Source of the DNA: Emticicia sp965283955
GTDB lineage: Bacteria > Bacteroidota > Bacteroidia > Cytophagales > Spirosomataceae
Reading direction: 5' to 3'
Assembly (NCBI GenBank): GCA_965283955.1
Contig: CBDIQW010000001.1
Location: 930,001-994,000, forward strand
Length of the DNA stretch: 64,000 nucleotides
Part shown: one piece after another, positions 52,953 to 61,847 of the stretch
Numbering within the stretch: position 1 is the first letter of the stretch
Layout of the letters: each line of letters begins with the position of its first letter
The notes under the pieces: generated by a model
Database searches by the model: none
What the model was told of the DNA's origin: nothing
Seen by the model: only the letters and a program-made list of their open reading frames with translations
Translations under genes and position numbers: made by a program

Positions 52953-55900
52953 TTATTTCACCTCAAAAACATAAGTTCCAGAAGTCAATGGAATTAATAC
53001 TTTATTACCTTCGGTTTTATCAGTTTTCACACTTTTACCAGATTCCGTAATTTGCTTATTAGCAGGTAGATATAATATAGCCGATGTATTGGTAGGCACA
53101 GTAAATTTATAAACTATTTTGCTACCTTCATTCTTCCATTCGCTACTAATACGTCCGTATATCGAATCATAATAACCTTTGGCAAATGTGATTTGTCCGC
53201 TTGGGTCAGGTGTTGGTTTTAGGATAAACTCCTTAAAACCAGTCTTTTGTGGGTGGCGTTGAATTCCCAATGAATAATTATACATCCACGAGGCCACCGC
53301 TCCAAATGAATAGTGATTGAATGAATTCATTGAGTTATTTCCACCAAAACCATTTTCTACGGTATAAGAATTGAGTCTTTCCCAAATAGAAGTTGCTCCG
53401 TTTACGACCGAATATAGCCAAGATGGATACTGTTTATTGACCAACAATTTATAGGCTAAATCGTTGCTACCGTTTTCAGAAAGTGCTTCCGAAATTGAAG
53501 CCGTTCCGATAAAACCAGTCATTAGTGAATTTTCTGGACGTTCTACTCCACCATCATCTTTGTTTTTACGAGTAATGGCTTCATTCAAAAATTTAACCGC
53601 AAAAGGTTTATTTTCAGCATTGAAAGTACCCAACGCCAACGGAATTGCATACGATGCTTGGGTATCAATCAACTCTCCTTTGTCGGTTTTTGTTTCTGTT
53701 TGTTGGGAATTTGGAGGTCCAAAACTTGGGGCTTTTACACCAGATTTTACGGTTCGATGGGTAGTTTTATCAACATAAATTTCGTTGAAAATTTTCTTTA
53801 TTTCTTCACTTCTTTTTTCAAACTTTTTGCTTCGTCTGTTTTACCCAAAACTGCCGCCATTTGACTTATAATGTCTAAGTCGTAAGCAAAATAAGCCATC
53901 CAAAAGAGCGTATTATCGTTTTTATTTCCTTCTGGACTTAGCCAGTCGCCCAATGGCTCTTCGTTTAAGATTCCGTTTGATTTATCAACTTTCGTTTCCA
54001 AGAAATTGATGTATTTTTTCATGGCATCATAATGCTCACCGAGTAAATGAACATCACCATATTGACGATACGTTTCCCAAGCGACCACGATTCCTGCACT
54101 TCCCCAAAGTGTTCCACCAAAACCACCTCCAACTGGAGCAACATCAGTAAAGCGACCACTTTCAGGCTGAGTATCTCGCATGGCCAAAAGGTGTCTTCTT
54201 AAAAACAAGTTTGCATCGGTCAGGTAAGTGGCACTTTTTGAAAAAACCGAAATATCGCCACTCCAACCCATTCGCTCATTGCGGGCAGGGGTATCCGTCG
54301 GAATAGAAAGGAAATTACTACGAAGCGACCAAGTGATGTTTTGCCAGAGTTTATTTACCAAAGCATTATTGGTTTCGTAGAAAGAAGCCAACTCGCTTAT
54401 AGAACTGATTACTAAGCCTTTAACATCAGCCACAGGAATGGCTTGGTCGATGCCCGTAACTTCTAAATAACGATAACCATGAAAGGTAAAGCGTGGCTGA
54501 ATTACCTCATCGCCACCTTTTAAAATGTATTGGTCTTGCGTGAGGGCGGCTCTGATATTCTCCATCATTACCATGCCTTCATTTCCTTTATAATCAGGCA
54601 AATTTGGGTATTTTATTTCAGCAAAACGCATTGTAATTATTTGCCCTCTTTTACCATTTTTTATCTTAATCTGCGGAAAACCCACCATATTTTGCCCCAT
54701 ATCATACACAAAAACTTTCGGACGAACTTCTTCAACACTCAACGCATTAAGTGTTTTTACGATACTGGCATTATCGCCCATTTGTCCTACAAGTTTGAAA
54801 TCGTTGTAGGGTAATGATGCCGAATATCGACCAGAATATTTTACATCGCCCACTACGGCTGTACCTTCGAGTGGTACAATAACTGCTTTTTTCCAAGATT
54901 TATCATCGTAAGTGGCTATTGTCCAGCCTTTTATTGCTGCTTCTTTGGTGGCATCATACACTTCTCCCTGAAAAAACGACCCAACTTTGATTGGTCCATC
55001 GGTGAAAACTTTCCAATCTTTATCATTCGACGTAACGATTTGTTCTGAACCATCGGCATAAGTAATCACCATTTTTGCCAGAAGTGATTGACGGTCGCCG
55101 AACCAGTTCCAGCTTTCACCGCTGTATGTAATATTTCCTGACCACCAACCTTCGCTCAACCAAGCACCAATGGCATTGGCTTGTCCATTTTTTAGTGAAG
55201 CCGTTACATCATAAGTTTGATACATGTGGTTTTTGTTGTACTGCGTAAGTCCAGGATTGAAATATTCGTTGCTGATGCGTTGTCCGTTCAGGTACACTTC
55301 ATATATACCTCGTGCGGTTACGTATAAACGTGCCTTTTTGATGGATTTTGCTTCGGTTTTGAACACATTTCTGAGCATTGGTGTTGCATTTCGACTTGGA
55401 TTTGCTGTTATCAAAGTATTGGGTGCAAGTCGATAAACACCATTTTCGATAGTTAAGCCTTCAAAAATGCTTTTATTCGCCAAGAGGTTTTCGGAGAAAA
55501 TAGTATTACTCGGATAACGAAGATTTTTTACTTGAATATTTGAAAAAGAAGCGGTTTGATTGGCTTCAGTTTTGAAACCAATATCGGCCAGCATCGGAAA
55601 ACTGATATAATTATTTCCGCTACCCACTGGGTTTAGATTGATGCCTCTTGGGCCAAAACGACCAGCAGGTGGAGCATTAGGGTCTTTTAGTTTGTGGGCA
55701 TCATCAGTACCATCAACAAAAAACTCAAATAAATCGAAATTACATTCGGTATAAATGCTATGTTTATCAAATTTATTAGTGTCATTGATGATATTTTGAG
55801 GAATTGATAGCGTTTTGAAAGGAATATTTGTTTTGTCATCGGCAGTGTAGCCAACTCGATAGATATTTAATTTAGCTCGGCTGGAGGTATCAGCACTGAG

Positions 55901-56530
55901 TGACGAAATGTCTAATTCGAGCGAAACATAACTTTCATTTTTCTTGCGTTCGACGCCCATCAGATTCAAACTTTTATTCATCAAACGGCTATCATTCGCT
56001 CCAAATAAAAATGCGGCTTTACTACTATTTTTATCCAGTTGAATATCATATTGAAGTTTGAAAACTGACAAATAATGTGAATAAAATGGCATATCTTCCG
56101 CACCTCCGCCAATCCAGTTAGCACCAGACCATGCATCAATTTTTGTATTAAGAAAACCCGTTTCAAACCACGAATTACTGACCGAAAAAGCCTTGAAATT
56201 ATCCCAAACCGTTAGTTTCCAACGGTAGCGAGTGGTTGGTTTTAATGTTTCTCCTTCATACTGAATGGCATGAGAAAGATCAGACTCAACTCTTTTTGAA
56301 TTCCAAACTACTCTATTTAGCTCATCAGTAACTTCAATCTGATAAGCGATTTGGGCTTGTCCACGTTTATTGGTAGTATTTATCATTTGCCACGAAAATT
56401 GTGGCTTGGCTAAATCTGTCCCCAAAGGCGTAGTTTGATAATTTACTTGGAGTTTTTGTAGTTTGAATTGAGCAAAAACTTGACTCAAAAACAGCATAAA
56501 AATGACTGTCAGAAAAAGGTGTTTTTTCAT
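52953..56530 (-). CDS. GH78 alpha-L-rhamnosidase, frameshifted
   Basis: Exported (MKKHLFLTVIFMLFLSQVFAQ) glycosidase of about 1190 residues that removes terminal alpha-L-rhamnose. Modules: N-terminal Ig-like and jelly-roll domains (TRYRWKLTVWDNFKAFSVS; ARLYVTARGIYEVYLNGQRI), Bac_rhamnosidase regions, and the (alpha/alpha)6 catalytic domain with IPTDTPARNERMGWSGDISV near residue 800 (acidic catalytic residue). The frame slips at an A-run near 53797: one extra A joins KSLKKEVKK to IKKIFNEIYVDKTTHRTV. The C-terminal beta domain ends with PLTSGTYVFEVK. A TAnnTTTG box lies just upstream (56560-56567). Confidence 0.88.
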
Positions 56531-56559
56531 CGTTAAGGTTGAATATTCCGTTTTAATTT

Positions 56560-56567
56560 CAAAGATA
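56560..56567 (-). promoter_or_regulatory. -7 box of the rhamnosidase promoter
   Basis: TATCTTTG on the minus strand fits TAnnTTTG, about 30 bp upstream of ATG 56530. No good TTG element at the expected distance, so moderate support. Confidence 0.4.
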
Positions 56568-56717
56568 TAAGCAATCATTTAAAAAAGACTCCTGCACTGT
56601 CTTGTTTAAAAGTAATTTCGAATCAGAATTTTGTTGATACACACATAAAAGTGCCACAAAACCACGAATAAAAAGATATAATTTGTGATTCTTTGACAAA
56701 ATACTATCTCCTCAATA

Positions 56718-57095
56718 TTACTTCTCAACAAAATACTGGACAGCTTCTACTTTTTTAGTAATCGAAACCCCTACTTTGATATGTTTTTGATGTTCGGGTG
56801 ACTGGGCGTATTTATCTAAATCTTCTAAAGAAGCAAACGTAAAAGCATAAGTATGTTTGTTTTCTTTGTTGCGGTCGGTGATGGGAGCAACTCCCCATTC
56901 ATAAGCCTTCACAACTTTTAGTTTGGCTAAACCTTTGAACGATTTATCAACTTCATCAATTTCATTTTGAGGAGCATTTTCAGTAAAAGTTACCGTAACA
57001 ATATGCTTAAAAAGTTTAGCTGGTTTAGCTTGTGCATTTGCACTAAAATTACTGACTATCAATAGAATAGCGATTGCAAAAAAGAGTTTTTTCAT
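56718..57095 (-). CDS. Exported Dabb-family (stress-responsive A/B barrel) protein
   Basis: A 125-residue protein with signal MKKLFFAIAILLIVSNFSANA. The mature part has the Dabb pattern: FKHIVTVTFTENAPQNEIDE, LAKLKVVKAYEWGVAP, HTYAFTFASLEDLDKYAQSP and EHQKHIKVG. Dabb proteins are small dimeric ferredoxin-like folds of varied or unknown function. ATG 57095 keeps the signal peptide at the N-terminus; it is 22 bp downstream of an SDR gene and probably co-transcribed. Confidence 0.75.
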   Translation of the reverse strand: MKKLFFAIAILLIVSNFSANAQAKPAKLFKHIVTVTFTENAPQNEIDEVDKSFKGLAKLKVVKAYEWGVAPITDRNKENKHTYAFTFASLEDLDKYAQSPEHQKHIKVGVSITKKVEAVQYFVEK

Positions 57096-57117
57096 TGTTA
57101 TAAATTTTTGGTTAAAA

Positions 57118-57879
57118 TTAAGCAAAAGCTCCGCCATCAACTGCCATGCAATGCCCTGTAATGAAACTCGACTGGTCGGAACAAAGCCAAAGGGCTACAT
57201 CAGCCACTTCATCGGGATGCCCCATGCGTTTCATGCGTTGAAAATTGATAGCTTGTTGTAAAGCTTCAGGGTTTTCGGCCAATTTACGGCGTCCGTGCAT
57301 TATCATTGGGGTTTCTATGGCAGTCGGGCAAATGGCGTTGATTCTAATATTTTTGGTAGCATATTCTATGGCAGCCGATTTTACTAAACCATTTACTCCG
57401 TGCTTTGATGCGGCGTAAGGTGAGTTTTCGGGTTGCCCCACCAAACCTGCCGCCGACGAAACGCAAACAATGTTTCCACCACCTTGTTTCATCATTTGTT
57501 CTAACTGAAATTTTACACAATACCAAGTACCAATCAGATTGATTTGAATTTGCTGTAACCAATCTTCTTCTGGGTACTCATGCACTGATTTTGAGACTTT
57601 TCCTGCAATGCCTGCACAGTTTACTGCACAATCTATTCTTCCGAAAGTTTTAACGGTAGTTTCTATCAAATTTACTACATCTGCTCGCTCTCCGATATTA
57701 CACTTAACAATTAGAAATTGGGAATTAGGAATTAAGAGTTTTGAGACAGTTTCGGTCATATCACCTAAATCTGCCAGTACAACTTTTGCACCATCTTTGG
57801 CAAATTTGATGGCTGTTGCACGCCCAATTCCCGATGCTGCACCCGTTACGATGGCAACTTTATTTTCGAATCTTTTCAT
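57118..57879 (-). CDS. SDR-family oxidoreductase
   Basis: Short-chain dehydrogenase of 253 residues: TGAASGIGRATAIKFAKDGA near residue 12, CAGIAGKVSKSVHEYPEEDW near 88, active-site S and YxxxK in CVSSAAGLVGQPENSPYAASK near 140-160 and ICPTAIETPM near 185. Within the hexarate cluster it may oxidise a sugar-derived alcohol or uronate. Residues near 47-57 (KLLIPNSQFLI) are supplied by an in-frame word repeat at 57708-57742, in the loop after the third beta strand. Confidence 0.83.
   Translation of the reverse strand: MKRFENKVAIVTGAASGIGRATAIKFAKDGAKVVLADLGDMTETVSKLLIPNSQFLIVKCNIGERADVVNLIETTVKTFGRIDCAVNCAGIAGKVSKSVHEYPEEDWLQQIQINLIGTWYCVKFQLEQMMKQGGGNIVCVSSAAGLVGQPENSPYAASKHGVNGLVKSAAIEYATKNIRINAICPTAIETPMIMHGRRKLAENPEALQQAINFQRMKRMGHPDEVADVALWLCSDQSSFITGHCMAVDGGAFA
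57708..57742. repeat. Word repeat (AATTAGAAATTGGGAATTAG) inside an SDR gene
   Basis: AATTAGAAATTGGGAATTAG GAATTAAGAGTT. Read in frame on the minus strand as LLIPNSQFLIV. A word family that is distinct from the GC-rich repeats. Confidence 0.6.
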
Positions 57880-57904
57880 TATTTTCTATTTCTTATTTGT
57901 GCAT

Positions 57905-57980
57905 TTACTACTGGATACATAAGATAATACAAATAAACCAGTAACCAATTAACCGATAGCCAGTAAACTAATCACTAATT
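57905..57980. repeat. Word repeat (CCAGTAACCAATTAACCGA)
   Basis: ACTACTGGATACATAAGATA on the left and CCAGTAACCAATTAACCGAT AGCCAGTAAACTAATC on the right fill the junction between two SDR genes and reach the stop of the second. Confidence 0.5.
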
Positions 57981-58814
57981 CCCATCACTAATCGTAGTTC
58001 CGCCATCAATTATAATATTTTGACCTGTAATAAAACCACCTGCTTTTGATGCCAACATGACGGCTATGCCTGCAATTTCTTCTACTTCGCCCACTCTACG
58101 AAGTGGAGTTTGAGACAAACGTTTTTTCATAAATTCATTGTTTTTCATCAAAGATTCCGAAAAAGGTGTGTTTATCATTCCTGGCGAAATCGTATTTACT
58201 CTGATATTATCTGAGCCAAATTCAACGGCAAGATTTCGAGCCATTTCAATTAATCCAGCTTTTGAAACGCCATATAGTCCTAAGTTTTTATTGCCCCGAA
58301 CACCTGCAATACTCGCTAAATAGATAATTACACCATCTTTTTGGGCTTGCATTTGCGGAAGCACTAACTTTGTCAAATAAATAGCTGCTTGCAGATTCAA
58401 ACCCATTGTTTTCTCGAAATTTTCTTGATTAATATCGAAAAAACTACCTACTGGAGCAATTCCGACACAATTCACAAGAATATCAACTTTCCCGAAAGTT
58501 TGAATAATCTGCTGAAAGAGTGTGTCAATATCCGCTTTATTATTCATATCACATTCCACTCCGATAGCTTCTATATTTTCAGCTCGAAATTTTTCAACGG
58601 TTTCTATGACTCCAGCCATATCATTGCTCGAAACTACAACTTTTGCACCGTGCGACCCCATCGCATACGCAATCGCCTTGCCCATGCCCGAAGTAGAGCC
58701 TGTGATGAGGGCAGTTTTGCCAGATAAATCAAATAAACCAGCCCCGTAGCGACGGTCGCCCAACCTCCCGATGGGGGTTACAGTTAGTTGAATATTTTCT
58801 TTTTTCTTCATCAT
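57975..58814 (-). CDS. SDR-family oxidoreductase (gluconate 5-dehydrogenase-like)
   Basis: About 279 residues. After an unusual N-terminal stretch partly encoded by a repeat (TVTPIGRLGDRRYGAG), the SDR core begins FDLSGKTALITGSTSGMGKA. Further motifs: NCVGIAPVGSFFDINQENFE, YLASIAGVRGNKNLGLYGVSK with the S-Y-K triad, and TISPGMINTPFSESL. The FDLSGKTALITG opening resembles sugar-acid dehydrogenases. Start chosen at ATG 58814 (a second ATG at 58811). Likely part of the hexarate cluster. Confidence 0.8.
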   Translation of the reverse strand: MMKKKENIQLTVTPIGRLGDRRYGAGLFDLSGKTALITGSTSGMGKAIAYAMGSHGAKVVVSSNDMAGVIETVEKFRAENIEAIGVECDMNNKADIDTLFQQIIQTFGKVDILVNCVGIAPVGSFFDINQENFEKTMGLNLQAAIYLTKLVLPQMQAQKDGVIIYLASIAGVRGNKNLGLYGVSKAGLIEMARNLAVEFGSDNIRVNTISPGMINTPFSESLMKNNEFMKKRLSQTPLRRVGEVEEIAGIAVMLASKAGGFITGQNIIIDGGTTISDGN

Positions 58815-58858
58815 AAAATCAATGTTCCAAGAACTCCCCCATCGGGGGCTGGGGGCTA
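58740..58858. repeat. Inverted pair of AGCCCC...GGGG repeats, one with an insertion
   Basis: Forward unit 58740-58779 (AGCCCC, then GTAGCGACGGTCGCC, then CAACCTCCCGATGGGGG) and reverse unit 58833-58858 (ACTCCCCCATCGGGGGCTGG). The GTAGCGACGGTCGC insert resembles the GC palindrome at 61803-61835. The forward unit is translated in frame; the reverse unit supplies the TAG stop of the cupin gene. Confidence 0.7.
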
Positions 58859-59344
58859 ATGTATCATACATTCTTCCAAAGCAATCCCATTCACTTCAAA
58901 AGGTTTTGCTTCGGTTAAGACAAAAACTATTCGGCAAATTTCGTCGGAACTTGGGTTTCTCCATTTATGAATTGTGCCACGTTGTACGATAATTCCACCT
59001 GCTTCGATGGTTTTAGATACTTGATTATCAAGCTCTAATTCAATTTTTCCGCTAATCACAATTCCATAATCAATGCTACTCGTGCGGTGCAATGGTGATG
59101 ATGCATTGGGCAACATATCTACTACTCGAATCACCGAGCCACCTTTAAGCGTTGTGCCTGCATCTCTAAGTCGGCCATCGGTTTCGTCATTACAATCGGC
59201 AGGAACGGTGGCGGTTGTCCAGATGGTTGCCATAGCGGCATCGCCCGATGGAATCACGATGGTTTCAAAAGATTCATCAGAGGCAAAAATTGCCGTTCCT
59301 TCGGTGGTGTGTCCAGTTACTACTCTTCGTATTGTACTATCCAT
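58856..59344 (-). CDS. Cupin domain protein
   Basis: A 162-residue protein with a single beta-barrel cupin domain: PLHRTSSIDYGIVISGKIEL near residue 92 (first cupin motif, metal histidine) and AGGIIVQRGTIHKWRNPSSD near 128 (second motif). Such small cupins bind metal or sugar acids and may be enzymes or sensors. In this place it may assist hexarate metabolism; no specific reaction can be assigned. Confidence 0.78.
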   Translation of the reverse strand: MDSTIRRVVTGHTTEGTAIFASDESFETIVIPSGDAAMATIWTTATVPADCNDETDGRLRDAGTTLKGGSVIRVVDMLPNASSPLHRTSSIDYGIVISGKIELELDNQVSKTIEAGGIIVQRGTIHKWRNPSSDEICRIVFVLTEAKPFEVNGIALEECMIH

Positions 59345-59506
59345 ATTTCAAGATTCTATTTCTTGCAAAAGTATAAATCAATCTATATTTATTACTATTC
59401 AAAAACCGACTACAACTATGCACTATCCGATGATAAGCAAAAAAACTATGTCAAAATGTTAAAAACATTCAGACATAGTTTTAATTTGGGAATTTATAAG
59501 TTACAC

Positions 59507-60412
59507 CTATCTACTTTGCTCAATAATTTTCTGCAATTCTGCCACCTCAGCCTCAGTTGGCATTGTGAGTGGCGGACGTACATTTCCTGCACTTTTGCCG
59601 ATTAATTTTGCACCTGCTTTAATTAAACTTACGGCATAACCATTCTTTTTGCCACGTAATCTGACCAATGGAATGTAAAACTCCTTCGTGATTTTCTCCA
59701 CAGTGGCTTTATCTCCTGCACGTAAAGCCTTATAAAACTTATTGGCCAATTCTGGCACAAAATTAAACGCTGCCGAGGAATACGTATTTACACCAATTGA
59801 AAGATAAGCCTCAGCAATTATTTCAGCCGTTGGCACTCCCCCGATATACGAAAGACGTTTTCCGACAGTTTTGATCGTATCGTTCAAATCTTGCATATTA
59901 CCAGTACCATCTTTTAAACCAATGAAATTTGGACAAGTATCAGCCAATTTTTTGATGTATTCAGCCGATAAAACACCATTGCCACGATTATAATAAATGA
60001 CTGGTAATGAGGTATTTTGCATGATAGCTTTGGCATATTCATATACTCCATCTTGCGGACATTCAGTCAAATACGGAGGAAAAAGCAAAATGGCGTGAAT
60101 ACCTGCTTTTTCAGCAATTTGAGTGAAAGTTTTTGCCTCGGCAACACTTCTGCCCGCACTGGCAATGATTGGTACTCGTTCGGCTACAACTTTCACCGAA
60201 ATATTGACAATCTGCTCATACTCATCAACTGTCAGCGAAAAAAACTCGCCCGTTCCGCCTGCCACAAACACCGACGAAACATCATGGCTTACGAACCATT
60301 CTACACGTTCGGCGAAGGTTTCGGCATTAAATTCACCGTTTTCATCAAAATCGGTGATTGGAAAAGAAAGAAGCCCATCTTCGAGCGATGATTTTATTTT
60401 TGATAGTTCCAT
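59507..60412 (-). CDS. kdgD: 5-dehydro-4-deoxyglucarate dehydratase
   Basis: Converts 5-keto-4-deoxyglucarate to 2-oxoglutarate semialdehyde with loss of water and CO2. The 301-residue enzyme has the DHDPS/NAL fold: LLSFPITDFDENGEFNAETF at the start, VFAGGTGEFFSLTVDEYEQI-like sequence near residue 48, the Tyr in PVIYYNRGNGVLS near 140 and the Schiff-base lysine in FIGLKDGTGNMQD near 168. Downstream of the glucarate and galactarate dehydratases, so it completes the hexarate route. The ATG is formed at the edge of a palindromic repeat. Confidence 0.9.
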   Translation of the reverse strand: MELSKIKSSLEDGLLSFPITDFDENGEFNAETFAERVEWFVSHDVSSVFVAGGTGEFFSLTVDEYEQIVNISVKVVAERVPIIASAGRSVAEAKTFTQIAEKAGIHAILLFPPYLTECPQDGVYEYAKAIMQNTSLPVIYYNRGNGVLSAEYIKKLADTCPNFIGLKDGTGNMQDLNDTIKTVGKRLSYIGGVPTAEIIAEAYLSIGVNTYSSAAFNFVPELANKFYKALRAGDKATVEKITKEFYIPLVRLRGKKNGYAVSLIKAGAKLIGKSAGNVRPPLTMPTEAEVAELQKIIEQSR

Positions 60413-60485
60413 ACCCCCAACCCCTAAAGGGGTGTTTTAATTAAGAAAATAGATATTCGTAAATTGTCATTCATTAAATCGTCAT
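60412..60485. repeat. CCCC/GGGG unit followed by CGTAAAT words
   Basis: TACCCCCAACCCCTAAAGGG GTGTTTT (60412-60438) at the kdgD start, then ATTCGTAAATTGTCATTCAT words (60450-60485). Two different repeat families side by side in one junction. Confidence 0.6.
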
Positions 60486-60490
60486 TCAGC

Positions 60491-61786
60491 CTACCACCTC
60501 GTTGCTTTAAATTTCCAATCTGGTTGTACTTTTTGCATTTCTATTTCGTCGTTTCGTTTGGTTAGACCACACTTTTTATAATTTTCGTGTAATTTTGCCA
60601 AAGCTACTCGGTCGAGTTCTACCCCCAAACCTGGTCCTTTAGGCACTTCTACCGCTCCATCTTCAAATTTCATGCGTCCGCCAACAATAATTTCATCTGA
60701 CTGCCACGGATAATGGGTATCCAACGCATATTTAAAATTCGGAATAGCTGCACCCAAATGCACCATTGCCGCCAACGAAATACCCAAATGCGAATTTGAG
60801 TGCATAGATAAATCTCGGCCAAAAGTCTGACAGATGGCAGCCAGCTTCATAGAATCTTGCAAGCCTCCCCAAAAATGGTGGTCAGATAAAATAATGTCTT
60901 CCGCACCCAATTTATAGCTTCTCGGAATATCCTCAAACGAAGTTGTACACATGTTGGTTGCCAAAGGCGTTTTCAAGGCTTTTCTTACGGCAGCCATGTT
61001 TTCTTGACCACGGCAAGGGTCTTCTAAATACTCAATAATGCCTTCCATTTCTTTGCCATATTTGATAGAAGTTTCTACCGTCCAAAGGGCATTTGGGTCG
61101 ATTCTTAAAGGAGTATCTTTTCCAAAGGCTTCGTGTAAGGCAAAAATCGCATCTACTTCTTGGCGTGGCTCAAACACGCCCCCTTTTAGCTTAATCGACT
61201 GAAAACCAAATTCTTTGCACATGGCTTTTGCTTGTGCCACAATTTCTGTTGGGTTTAAAGCACTTGCTTGTCGAGCGGCATCCCAACCTGTGGCTTTTGG
61301 GTCAGTTCCAAACTCCAGTTCGCCACCTGCACCTTCATATTTATAAAAAAGGTACGCTGAAAACGGCACTCTGTCACGGCGTTTGCCACCCAATAAATCA
61401 ACCACTGGACGATTGATGATTTTACCAACAATATCCAGACAAGCTACCTCAATCGAACTAAAAATATGAACTAAAGTACGTTGGTCCCAAGGCGTATCAC
61501 CTCTTTTAATAGTATCTTCCGAATCGAAATTTGCGGCCAGAATATCTCGAATTTGATTTAATTGAAATGGGTCTTGACCGATGATAAATTGTCGGCTTTT
61601 TTCGAGGGCTTTATCTATTTCAATATTACCAGGTATTTCGCTTACGCCACTAATGCCGTCTTCGGTCACAAGTTCAACAACCGTACGTAAAGCATAAGGA
61701 GCATGAAGCCCAGCGGCATTGAGCAATGGAGGGTCAACTACCGCAATGGGTGTGATATAGAATTCTTTGATTTTGGGGAATTTCAT
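60491..61786 (-). CDS. gudD: Glucarate dehydratase
   Basis: Enolase-superfamily dehydratase of 431 residues that turns D-glucarate into 5-keto-4-deoxyglucarate. Landmarks: IAVVDPPLLNAAGLHAPYALR at the start (first loop), FGFQSIKLKGGVFEPRQEVD near residue 195 with the KxK motif, LRIDPNALWTVETSIKYG near 225 (metal Asp), YLEDPCRGQE near 255, and the catalytic His region LSMHSNSHLGISLAAMVHLG near 325. ATG 61786 is used; the upstream extension is encoded by a perfect palindrome and unlikely. Flanked by the matching transporter and dehydratases. Confidence 0.92.
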   Translation of the reverse strand: MKFPKIKEFYITPIAVVDPPLLNAAGLHAPYALRTVVELVTEDGISGVSEIPGNIEIDKALEKSRQFIIGQDPFQLNQIRDILAANFDSEDTIKRGDTPWDQRTLVHIFSSIEVACLDIVGKIINRPVVDLLGGKRRDRVPFSAYLFYKYEGAGGELEFGTDPKATGWDAARQASALNPTEIVAQAKAMCKEFGFQSIKLKGGVFEPRQEVDAIFALHEAFGKDTPLRIDPNALWTVETSIKYGKEMEGIIEYLEDPCRGQENMAAVRKALKTPLATNMCTTSFEDIPRSYKLGAEDIILSDHHFWGGLQDSMKLAAICQTFGRDLSMHSNSHLGISLAAMVHLGAAIPNFKYALDTHYPWQSDEIIVGGRMKFEDGAVEVPKGPGLGVELDRVALAKLHENYKKCGLTKRNDEIEMQKVQPDWKFKATRW

Positions 61787-61802
61787 TTTGTTTATAAGTT
61801 TT

Positions 61803-61835
61803 AGCGACGGCATCGCTTAAAGCGATGCCGTCGCT
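61803..61835. repeat. Perfect 15-bp GC palindrome
   Basis: AGCGACGGCATCGCT (61803-61817), loop TAA, AGCGATGCCGTCGCT (61821-61835). It lies between the UxaA/GarD-type gene and gudD and could act as a terminator-like or processing hairpin; no T-tract. A shortened version is embedded at 58745-58760. Confidence 0.7.
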
Positions 61836-61847
61836 TGAATAATTATG

